From: Apricaphanius iberus
Taxonomy: Eukaryota > Chordata > Actinopteri > Cyprinodontiformes > Aphaniidae
Direction of reading: 5' to 3'
Length of the DNA stretch: 64,000 nt
NCBI GenBank assembly: GCA_028564705.1
Contig: JAPXFQ010002840.1
Span: forward strand, 2,402,102 to 2,466,101
Positions within the stretch are counted from its first letter, which is position 1, and each line of letters starts with the position of its first letter. The position numbers and the translations under genes were made by a program. Shown here piece after piece: positions 21,226 through 30,787 of this stretch. A model generated the notes under the pieces. The model was not told where the DNA came from and searched no databases. It saw only the letters and a list, made by a program, of their open reading frames with translations.

Positions 21226-21517
21226 ATTGTGAATCAACATCAGCTTGGTCACGGGGGGCTGCCGACCAACAACGCAAGGTTAATTTCAGCAACTGGTATC
21301 AAAGTGACACCCGAGCATGGTTTAAAGGACAGTGAGTTCTTACTTTTTCACAAAAAGAAAATAGAAAAAAAAAAAGATTTTATTTGCCATGTTTCTTTTT
21401 AGTTTATTTTAATTGACTGTCGATGATATTCCAGTCATAACCCAAAGACTATTGTTTGACTGTAAGTGGACTTTGTTTTACACTTTCTTTTTGGTGGTTT
21501 AAAAAAAAAAAAAAAAA

Positions 21518-22891
21518 ATGGCTAGCAAGAATGGAAAGGGAGATGATGATGGTGCTTCTACTGATTTTTCCCTTGGTATGGGCAGGGGTAGATTTTTGAG
21601 GGGGCTTTATGATACTCCTGTTAGAGGTTCAGACAATGTGGGCTCACCAGTTTTTAGTTCCACTCAGTTGCCCAACCAGCCATTTCCTTCCCGCAAACCC
21701 ACTGACACACTGTCGACCATTCCAGATGTTAGTGACCCAGCTTTAAACCACCTTATTACACACATAGCCCAGCAAGTTGGCCAAGTGATATCGGCCCAGT
21801 TAAAAGGGGAGAGTAGATCAGATGAGAGCAGAGGTGCACAGATCCAGGACCCTGGTGCAGGCCAACCACTCACTGATGGCTTGTCTAGCTTGACTGGTGT
21901 ACGATTGGTCATGCAAACTGATGTGAAAGAACCTCCTAGTTTTAGAGGAGATGGCACAGACAAGTTATCAGTGTATGAGTGGGAGGAGCTTATGGACACA
22001 TACCTAAGAAAAAGGGGTGTACAGCTTGGGGAGCAATATCAGGAAATGTTAACCAAGTTAATGGGCAAAGCTAGAGACATAGTAAAGGTGACGCTTCGTA
22101 GCAACCCATCACTGAGGCCCCATGAGAACCCAAAAGTCATCACTGACATTCTAAAACAACATTTCAGTGAAGCAACTTGTTCTAGTATGCCCCTTGCTGA
22201 CTTTTATAGCACTGTGCCTATGATTGGTGAAAACTCTGTAGAATACTGGTTCCGCCTCAACAAGGCAATTGATGCAGCTGAAGAGGGTTTGAGTAGACAA
22301 GGGCGACACATAGATGACCCTAGACGCGAAGTGACAATGATGTTTGTCAAGCACTGTCCAGATCCCTCTCTTGCTGCGGTACTGCGCTTCAAAGCCCCGG
22401 ATCAGTGGACAGCAGGTGAGATACAAGGGCATGTGGATCGCTATCAGATAGAAATGAGGGAGCGCCAGTCTAACAAACCAAGTCATCCTAATTTAGTGAG
22501 GCGAATGGCATCTCATGTTCAAATACCTGCTTCCGAGGAACCCGTCTCATCCAGCTGTTCGGGCGTGCCTCCTCCACAAGCTGAAGCCACCGTCAACTGC
22601 ATCTCCCAGTCGGATGACAACTGCATGAAAACCCTCATTAATCTACTTGACCGCACACTTACCCAGAGCAATCAAACAATGTTCAGAAAACCTTCACCCA
22701 ACCAATTTCAGAGGAAACTTTGTAAGGTTTGTCAGTCTGTAGAGCATTCAACCCTTGCACACTGCAGACAGGAACGCTTGTGTTTTTCCTGTTTCAAACC
22801 TGGTCATATCAAGAGAGACTGTCAAAGCAATAATGCTAGATACAACCACCAGGCCACGCCTCTTTCCCCAGAGCAGCAACATTTAAACTAA
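21518..22891 (+). CDS. Gag-like protein of the LTR retrotransposon
   Basis: A 457-residue open frame with ATG start after a long A run. The N-terminal 130 residues are low in recognised motifs; the central part (about 150-320) has the helical character of a gypsy-type capsid, with tryptophans and a R-Y-Q segment. The C-terminus carries a CCHC zinc knuckle (CFSCFKPGHIKRDC, about residues 427-440), preceded by a further Cys/His cluster (CKVCQSVEHSTLAHC). It ends 85 bp before the integrase fragment. The frame is undamaged, so a gag protein could be made and might be packaged in trans; this is inference. Confidence 0.85.
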   Translation: MASKNGKGDDDGASTDFSLGMGRGRFLRGLYDTPVRGSDNVGSPVFSSTQLPNQPFPSRKPTDTLSTIPDVSDPALNHLITHIAQQVGQVISAQLKGESRSDESRGAQIQDPGAGQPLTDGLSSLTGVRLVMQTDVKEPPSFRGDGTDKLSVYEWEELMDTYLRKRGVQLGEQYQEMLTKLMGKARDIVKVTLRSNPSLRPHENPKVITDILKQHFSEATCSSMPLADFYSTVPMIGENSVEYWFRLNKAIDAAEEGLSRQGRHIDDPRREVTMMFVKHCPDPSLAAVLRFKAPDQWTAGEIQGHVDRYQIEMRERQSNKPSHPNLVRRMASHVQIPASEEPVSSSCSGVPPPQAEATVNCISQSDDNCMKTLINLLDRTLTQSNQTMFRKPSPNQFQRKLCKVCQSVEHSTLAHCRQERLCFSCFKPGHIKRDCQSNNARYNHQATPLSPEQQHLN

Positions 22892-22975
22892 GTAACCCGC
22901 ATTTGGAGGGGGGATGTGTGGGTGATGATGTGCAAACCCTCAATATAGATAGTGAGTCTGAACAGTTTTATGTAA
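22892..22975 (+). other. Deletion junction between gag and integrase tail
   Basis: Only 84 bp separate the gag stop from the integrase C-terminal frame. In an autonomous element this interval would hold protease, RT, RNase H and the integrase core (several kb). The sequence has a purine-rich ttggaggggggatgtg and short frames only, so the pol loss falls in or next to it. Confidence 0.7.
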
Positions 22976-23869
22976 ATGCATGAGACGACCGGCTATGCTC
23001 CTTTTCATCTTATGTTTGGCCGTGTCCCAAGACTTCCTGTTGATGTCCTGTTTCAACGGGTGCTGCATGACCCAGTGGTCGTTGACTACAGTAACTACGC
23101 CAAGACACTTATGTCCCACCTCAGAGAGGCGGCATGCATTGCTCAGGAACATGCAACAAAAGAGCAGAACAAACAGGCCAGATGTTACAATAAGAAAATC
23201 AAGGGATTTCAGCTGAACAAAGGAGACAGGGTGCTTCTGGCCAATAAGGGAGAAAGAGGTAAAAGGAAGCTTGCTGATAAGTGGGATTCAACTGTATACA
23301 CAGTGATGGACTTGGATCCCCAGACACATATATACAAGTTGGAGGATGCCAGAGGAAACACCAAAGTGGTACATCGCAACCTCATCTTGGATATTAGTTT
23401 CCTACCCGTTGTGTCCACAGATAAGGACATGAATGAGACTTTGTGCAGCTTTGATGGTTCGGAGGATGAGTCTCAGATGGCGGATCTCACTAGCTCATTG
23501 GAGGAAGGGACTGAAAGTGACAGTAGTGGACCAGTTGACACGGACAATGAGCTGATGAACTCTCAAATACCAGGTGCTGAGCCTGACGGTCTCACAGACT
23601 CTGACTGTTTAGTAATGACACCTGCAGGTGGAGCAGACCATAACCCAGCAGTTGATATAAATTCAATGCCTGGGGGTGATAAAGATCAGGGACAAACCAG
23701 TCTACCTAGCCCACAAGCAGACCCACCGGGTATAGTAAGGACACGGGTTGGAAGGGTTGTCAAAAAGGTTGACCGCCTGGTAGAGTCCATGGTTCAGAAG
23801 CCATTCAGCATCAGAGGGTTTACTAGTTCTCTTAGCAAGAAATCACAGTCTCTTCTCACACTGTTTTAA
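22976..23869 (+). pseudogene. Integrase C-terminal fragment
   Basis: The frame begins within the end of the integrase core (HETTGYAPFHLMFGRVPRLP), continues through a helical linker and reaches a GPY/F-like module around residues 85-140 (KLADKWDSTVYTV...VVHRNLIL). A long acidic, Ser-rich tail follows. The DDE catalytic residues are absent. The frame itself is open for 297 residues, so it is a fragment and not a mutated gene. Confidence 0.85.
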
Positions 23870-24177
23870 TGAGGATGTTTTTTTTTCTATTTTGGTTTGT
23901 GGAATATGACACTGTATAACATGTATGTAAACTTACACATATGTAACAGAGGACGTGAGTAAGCTGGGTGGTTTGGTGTAAAGGGCACCATTCCGTTCCG
24001 TGAAAGATTGAGGCTTGATCAACCTTTTTATTTTTCTGGACCTGTTGAGCAGGTGGCTTCTGCAGTCGAATGTAGAGATAGTATTCTTTATGTAAACCCA
24101 AGCTAGTTGTGAAATTTGTGATGTCCCTGTTTAGAATTGTCTTAACCTATGTGGTTGACAGTCAGATTTTTGGTGTC

Positions 24178-24193
24178 ATTTTGGAGGGGTGAA
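24178..24193 (+). promoter_or_regulatory. Polypurine tract
   Basis: ggaggggtgaa directly precedes the 3' LTR, in the position needed for plus-strand priming. Confidence 0.7.
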
Positions 24194-24607
24194 TGTAACA
24201 TGTAGAGAAAAAAGTGTAATGCATTCCACCAAAAAAACTCCTTCATTTTATTTACTTTATATTTCTTTTTATTCTGTACTTCATTTATGAGCGTATTTAC
24301 CCATCGTTTTCAATTGTAAATTAATTTGGGAGCTTTTAGTTATTTTAATTCAAAGTCGTCGCCGTTTGTGACGTCATCGACTAGCGTAGCGTTCCTTCCC
24401 TCAGTCTGCTTCTGGCTGTTGTGGAAGAAGGTGTGCTGGGGTCGGCTGCAGGTTGTTTTGTTCATGCTGCTGAACTGCTTTGTTATTCTGTGCCAGAATA
24501 AATACGCCACCTGCTTGGGCTGAACTGAGATACCTGTGTCTTCGTCAATCACACAACGCAGAGTGGGATCCGTGATCGCAAAAGGATTCGAACACGAAAT
24601 GGTCACA
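24194..24607 (+). repeat. 3' LTR
   Basis: Nearly identical to the 5' LTR; visible differences are a T-run length change, acccatcg instead of aaccatcg, and two extra A residues near the end (gaacacgaaatgg). Followed by the tatg target duplication. Confidence 0.93.
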
Positions 24608-25070
24608 TATGCATGATCTTGAGAACAGTAAGGAAACAGCCGAGAACTACATGGGGGGAACTGGTCAATGATCTGAAGAGAGCTGGGACCACAGTAACAG
24701 AGGATAATATTAGTAAAACACTATGTTTTTTTGGATTAAAATGCTGAAGCAACATGCAATATGTCCAGGCTCATGTAAAGTTTGCCGGAGACCATCTGGA
24801 TTATCCAATGGAGTATTGGGAGAATGTTATTTGGTCAAATTAGACCAAAATAGAACTCTTTGGTATAAACACATACCATGGTGTTTGAAGTGAAAGAATG
24901 CTTAGTTGCATCCAGTACCTACTGTGAAGACTGGGGTGGGAAACATTTTGCTTTGGGGCTGTTCTGCAAAGTGACCAGGACGACTGACCTGTTTTAAGGA
25001 AAGAATAAAGAAGGGCATGTATCATGAGATTTTGGGCAAAAACCTCCTTCCATCAGTGAGACCATTAGAG

Positions 25071-25509
25071 ATTATGCCGCCTAACCTGTGATGGGACACT
25101 TCAAGTTCTGTGAAATTTAAACAAACATGGAGTGGTATCAGATTTGAGCAGTTTTAGGACTGCTCTGTTGTCTTCGGCAAATTTGCCAGACAAATACATT
25201 GGAGTAATGGGCTCAGCCTGAGCAGAGAATGAGGCAGAGTTGTTTTTTATTTATCTGGAATACCCCAAAAGTCCAAGTTGCATTGACCTAGTTTTGACTG
25301 TTTAATGTTTAAAAGTGAAGTAATTTCAAAACTAGACTTGTTGCACAGGTGGCCTAAACTCATTATACTGTTATGGAAAAAAATATATTAGGAATGATCT
25401 ACTCTGTGTATTTTTTAATACTCATTTTGTACATACACTTAAAGGTTGTATATGGAAAATGAGCATGATAGCTACATCTAGTTTATCTAGGTTGTAGTTA
25501 CAACAATAA
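25071..25509. other. Unassigned stretch
   Basis: AT-rich sequence between the Tc1-like relic and the LINE. Nothing recognised. Confidence 0.4.
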
Positions 25510-28500
25510 AAACATCATTGCAGATTTTCGGTTGCCTGGTTCGCTGCAGACATGCTCAGTGACCATCCTGAACCGTGTACAGTGATGAATGTATTTTAGA
25601 GCAGTTAACTGACAGCTAACATTAACAAAGTTAGCAAATGAGCTATCTTACCGATCCGGGAGGAAAGTCTTAATTTCTCCGTGTGTTTGATGCCGTGGAA
25701 ATGTTAACCTAGTGTAGGCTTCACCTAAAACTACTCAAGTTTCTGTTCTTCTGCGGTCGCTCATCTCAGATTACAATAGATCTAAGATGGCGCCGCGGAT
25801 GGACGCCTCGGTACTTCACTCCCTAGTACTTGATACAATTTTACTTTTTTGCGTCGTTTTCTGCACTCCCTCTGCTATTAAAATGAGCAGAGAGGAAATC
25901 CTACAAATAGGACTATCCAGTGCCAGACTTTTTTCACCGGTTTTTAATCAAGACTACTTTATGGAGATTCTGACTGGAGGAGCAGCAGCGCTCTGTGGAT
26001 TTAGACGGAGACGCCGACGTGGGAAAAGAGCTGGCTCGTTAAATTGCGACAGCGAGGATTACGCACCACTTTCCCATCCATACACCTGGGGAACGTTCGC
26101 TCTCTGCCTAACAAAATGGATGAATTGCTCCTTCTCCTATCCAAGAACTCAGACTTTCGTCGTTCTGCCGCCTTTTGCTTCACTGAAACCTGGTCCATAC
26201 ATTCCACCGCAGGCGTGTGTAACGGAGGCGTTACATCACCTCGCCGACCAGATCACAGACGTGGAGAAAACTCACCCGGACTCTCTGCTAATCATTCTCG
26301 GGGATTTTAATAGAGCAAATCTCAAACTTGAACTGCCTAAATATAGACAACACGTGACGTGTCCCACCAGGGACATGAACACTTTGGACCACTGCTACAC
26401 CACAATAAAGAATGCATATCGCTCTGTCCCCCGTGCTGCTTTGGGACTTTCTGACCACTGCCTGGTCCACCTCATCCCATCTTACAAGCAGAAGCTGAAA
26501 TCTGCTAAGCCTGTAGTAAGAACTGTGAAGAGATGGACAGATGAGTCAAAGATGCAGTTACAGGCCTGCTTTGACTGCACTGATTGGAGCGTCTTTGAAG
26601 CAGCAGCCTCAGACCTGGACGAACTGACTGACACTGTGACATCTTACATCAGCTTTTGTGAGGACATGTGTGTGCAGACCAAAACCTTCTGCACGTTCAA
26701 CAACAATAAACCATGGTTCACTGCAGAACTGAGACGGCTACGCCAGGACAAGGAGGAGGCCTACAGGAGTGGGGATCGGGACCTGTACAAGCAGGCCAGG
26801 AACAAGCTGACAAAGGAGATCAAGGCAGCAAAAAGGATCTACAGTGAAAAACTGAAGGAGCGTTTTTCTGCCAACGACTCTTCTGCAGTTTGGAAGGGCC
26901 TGCAGACCATTACCAACTACAGGAGACCATCCCCCCACCCTGTGGGGAGCCCCCGCCTGGCTGAGGACCTCAATGACTTTTTCTCCAGGTTTGAAACAAC
27001 TTTCACACCTTCCACCTCCCCCACCATCTCCATCACAAAAGGCCTAGCATCACCCCAAACCATCCCCATACCTGACCCCCTGCCTGCGCTGACGATCTGT
27101 GAACAGGATGTGCGCCAACTATTTCAGAGACAGAGGATTAAGAAGGCATCAGGTCCTGATGGAGTGTCTCCGTCCTGTCTGAAAGTCTGTGCTGACCAGC
27201 TGGCTCCCATCTTCACTCAGATCTTCAATAACTCCCTGGAGCTGTGTGAGGTCCCCTCCTGCCTCAAACGCTCCACCATCATCCCGGTTCCCAAGAAGTC
27301 CCCTGTCACAGGATTAAATGACTACAGACCAGTTGCCCTGACATCTGTGGTCATGAAATCCTTTGAGCGACTGGTGCTGTCCCACCTGAAGGAAATCACG
27401 GATCCCCTGCTAGACCCCCTGCAGTTCGCCTATAGAGCAAACAGGTCAGTGGATGATGCAGTCAACATGGCTCTCCACTACATCCTGCAACACCTAGACT
27501 CTGCAGGTACCTACGCTCGGGTCCTGTTTGTGGACTTCAGCTCTGCATTTAACACCATCGTCCCAGAGCTCCTCCACCAAAAACTGTCCCAGCTCACCGT
27601 GCCTCCCTCCACCTGTCAGTGGATTACCAGTTTCCTGACTGACAGGAGGCAGCAGGTGAAACTGGGTAACTTCACATCCAGCACCCGGTCCCTCAGCATC
27701 GGCGCCCCCCAGGGATGTGTTCTCTCCCCACTGCTTTTCTCCCTTTACACCACTGATTGCACGTCAAGAGACCCTTCTGTGAAACTCCTGAAGTTTGCAG
27801 ATGACACCACCGTCATTGGACTCATCCGTGACGGCGACGAGTCTGCATACAGAAGGGAGGTGGAACAGCTGGTCCTCTGGTGCAGTCAGAACCACCTGGA
27901 GCTAAACCCGCTCAAAACTGTGGAGATGACAGTCGACTTCAGGAAGAGACCCCCTGCAACATCTCTCATAATCACCAACAAGCCAGTCCCCACAGTAGAG
28001 TCTTTCAGGTTCCTAGGATCCACCATCACACGGGACCTGAAGTGGACCTCCCACATTGACTCTATAAGGAAGAAGGCCCAGCAAAGGCTGTACTTTCTGC
28101 GTCAGCTCAGAAAGTTCAACCTGCCTCAGGAACTGCTGACCATATTCTACACAGCAATAGTCCAGTCTGTCCTGACCTCATCCATCTCTGTCTGGTTCGG
28201 ATCCGCCACCAGGCAAGACAGGGACAGACTGCAGAGAACAGTCAGGTCCTCAGAGAGGATCATAGGTTCTGATCTTCCCTCCATTGAGGACCTTTTCCGG
28301 GCCAGGGTCAGGAAGCGGGCCAGAAAAATCACCACTGACCCCTCACACCCTGGCCACAATCTGTTTAGGCTCCTCCCCTCAGGCCGGCGTTACAGAGCGC
28401 TGTACGCCAAAACCACCCGACACAAGAACAGTTTCTTCCCCCAGGCTGTCGCTCTGATGAACTCTGAATAGTCACAGAGTGTGTGTCCACTCACATGAAC

Positions 28501-28735
28501 AATAAACTAAAACTCTGCACTGCTGTATATAATTACTGTATATACTTACTGTACAATAACCCTGGTTTGGTGTATATATTATCCTTTATTTTTTATTTAT
28601 TTTATTTTTATTTTTTTTATTTTTTTCCGTTTTTTAATTTCACTTATTTAAGTTCTGTACTGGAGAGAAAAGTTGCCGGAGTCAAATTCCTTGTATGTGT
28701 CATACTTGGCCATTAAAGCTGATTCTGATTCTGAT
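25510..28735 (+). mobile_element. LINE with long ORF and (TTCTGA)n tail
   Basis: A GC-rich 5' leader (from about 25510; exact start unknown) leads to a 894-codon ORF, a 260-bp T-rich 3' UTR and a short ctgattctgattctgat tail at 28718-28735. The tail plus ggagtcaaattccttgtatg and ccattaaagctgattc is a known fish LINE 3' end pattern. The RT (GAPQGCVLSPLLF, FADD) places it among non-LTR elements without RNase H; the clade could not be fixed by eye. No target-site duplication was identified. Confidence 0.85.
25787..28471 (+). pseudogene. LINE endonuclease/reverse transcriptase, EN deleted
   Basis: The frame is open for 894 residues. The N-terminus (MAPRMDASVLHSL) ends in a basic run (RRRRRRGKRAG). 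From about 26041 to 26187 the meaningful frame is another one (LGNVRSLPNKMDELLLLLSK...CFTETW, the start of the APE-like endonuclease), so the main frame is out of phase here. It becomes correct again at YIPPQACVTEALHHLADQ and LLIILGDFN, meaning that about a third of the endonuclease is deleted. The RT is well kept: SGPDGVSPSC, DYRPVALTS, QFAYRANRSVDDAV, FVDFSSAFNTI, GAPQGCVLSPLLF, LKFADDTTV; the C-terminus (SFRFLGSTITRDLKW...LLPSGRRYR) is complete. RT could be active, endonuclease not. Confidence 0.85.
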
Positions 28736-29033
28736 ATCTCCATGGCTCTGAAGCATCTGTTTGACTTGCTGACTGCACTATTCTTCCCAGTGTGTGCCGA
28801 GCTGCACTGAACATATAGTTGGATCATGTTGACAGTATCTGTCAACCCGCAAACCGCGGCCATTGCTGGCTGGTAGATAAAACATACATCATTGTCATGC
28901 CCAATTTAAAGAAGCTGCAGATTGTTATCCATATAATGTGTCCACATTACAGCAGAAGAGATAATCCACATAATATCTACCTCCACTTTACTTCCTTCCC
29001 CCTTTTTCCTATCTTGACACAAAACACTCCCTT

Positions 29034-29074
<41 letters not shown>

Positions 29075-29560
29075 AATGCACACACCCAGTCAAAGGAGGG
29101 CAGCTTCTGAGGTAATGGCCCTCAGAGAGAGTTAGCCCTTCTGCCCTGAGCTCCTCCTGCATTATTGAAAGGCCAGTTCATTCATGTCAACAGGAACTTC
29201 CTGCCTGCATAAGCAAGTGTAAGAGATACACAGAAGGACCTGTCTGCTCACACACTCAGTAACCAGAGAATGCCAAGGCCTTGCTAAAAGGAGCCACTAC
29301 ATCCGCCACGCTGGACAAACCAAGTTGGGCTAATGTAGGCTACGCAGCAACATGGGGACTTGACACCAACGACCGAAACAATAGATGGTTTAAAATTTTC
29401 TTTGCTGTGATTTGTAATCTGCTAGATGAAAAAAAAACAAGTTCACAAGCAGTCTCAAGGATTCTTAGTTGTTCTCTGCTCCTTAAGCATAGAGGGTTTT
29501 GCAAATTCTTTTCATAACATTTAAACTCTTTGATAATTTCTCACTTTACAAACAAAATTC
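28736..29560. other. Intergenic stretch with (CT)n(CA)n microsatellite
   Basis: A ct repeat followed by a short ca repeat is seen at about 29037-29073. Otherwise no element or gene is recognised; the open frame at 29281-29517 has no homology I know. Confidence 0.5.
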
Positions 29561-29569
29561 CACGTTTCA

Positions 29570-30722
29570 TTGATATTTTATGAACCAGAAATTCTATGCC
29601 AAGACAAAAAAGAAGATCAAGGTTTGGCGGGTAGGCACGGCTGTGCAGGAAATGAGAAGGAGTGGGGAGAGATAGAGGAGTATGAGAGTGAAGATAGCAT
29701 GGAAATGAGTTTTGGTCAAAAGATGTTTAAAGGAAAGAGAGAATACATGTCAGATGAAGATAAGATAAAGAAACAAAGGAAGATGAATCCAAGTGAAAGT
29801 AATGAAGATGAAGAAAGAGAATACAAAATTTTTCTGAGGTTCAGTGAGGGGAATGGTATAAACAAAATAAGTCCGGTTAAGTTAACAACTATTTTGAAAA
29901 ATCAAGTGGGATATATTAAAATGGCAAAAGTATTGAGGGATGGAAATTTGTTAATAGTGTGTAAATCAGAGGAACAGAGAGAGAAGGCTCGAAAAATGAA
30001 AGATGTAGGGAAGCATAAAGTGATCAGTGTGAGTAAGGTGGGGTCAGGAGAACAAGGTCCAAAGGGAATAATATGGGGTATTCCAATTGAGATGTCAGTG
30101 GATGAAATCAAAGTTGATATAAGATGAGCTAAGGTAAAAGAGGTTAAGAGACTAAGTGAATTCCGAGATGGAGTTAAAAAAGAAAAGGAAGCAGTTATAG
30201 TGATGTTAGAGGGAGAGATTCTGCCTTATCGAGTCTTTATGGGTTGTTTGTCATATTCAGTGTGGGAGTTCATACCAAAGCCAATCAGATGCTACAACTG
30301 CCAAAGATTTGGGCATGCAGCAAAAATCTGTAAAGGAAGAAAGAGATGTCCAAGATGTGGAGAAAATCACGGATTTGAGGAACGTGGTAATAAATTAAAA
30401 CCCAAATGTTGTAATTGTGGAGGTGAGCATAGTGCTGCTAATGCTGGTTGTATAAGAATGAAACCAGAATAAGGTTTCATATGCAGAGGCAGTGAAAATG
30501 GTTGGAAGAAATGGAGGAAAAAAACAGGAGATCATAACGGAAGAAAAAAAGAAAGAAATGAGAAAAGAAACAGAGGGAAAAATTTGGATAGATTTGAAAA
30601 AACTTGTAACTTTCATTGCAGGAGTTATTAACGCTACGATGGAGACAAGATCTAAAACTGAAAGAATCCAAATTATTGTAAAAGCAGCAGCAAATCATTT
30701 AGACTTGAGCGAGTTATCATAG
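29570..30722 (+). pseudogene. LINE ORF1 (Gag-like, three zinc knuckles)
   Basis: Acidic/basic N-terminal part, then an RRM-like segment (KIFLRFSEGNGINKISPVKL... about 29826-30110). A TGA stop at 30125-30127 interrupts it. The next part contains three Cys/His knuckles: CYNCQRFGHAAKIC, CPRCGENHGFEE (last Cys changed) and CCNCGGEHSAANAGC. A frameshift near 30472 leads into the Lys/Glu-rich end that stops at 30720-30722. Confidence 0.82.
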
Positions 30723-30787
30723 CAGGAATTCAGACAAAACTTAAGTTCTCAGTCAAATCAAGAAGGCCTGGGGTCAGGATAACTGGT

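Larger units (their letters stand above)
20792..24607 (+). mobile_element. Internally deleted LTR retrotransposon with near-identical LTRs
   Basis: Two direct LTRs (413 and 414 bp) start tgtaacatg and end ggtcaca, and the 4-bp tatg flanks the element at 20788-20791 and 24608-24611. Order: 5' LTR, primer-binding site, gag ORF, deletion, integrase C-terminus, purine tract, 3' LTR. Protease, reverse transcriptase, RNase H and the integrase catalytic core are missing, so it is a non-autonomous derivative of about 3.8 kb. The integrase tail suggests a Ty3/gypsy-like parent. It lies inside a Tc1-like transposase gene. Confidence 0.92.
19955..25070 (+). mobile_element. Tc1-like transposon relic split by two later insertions
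   Basis: Pieces are 19955-20038, 20340-20791 and 24608-25070. The left end (tggggtaaaaaaagtatttag, tcagccaccaatt) matches the intact left end at 53334. A promoter-proximal block (tctggctctc...cacctgtttgaattc) and the start of a transposase at 20614 (MVKTREL) follow. After the LTR retrotransposon the transposase continues as cctgaagagagctgggaccac-like sequence and further degraded parts up to about 25070. The right end is missing and the transposase is a pseudogene. Confidence 0.8.
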
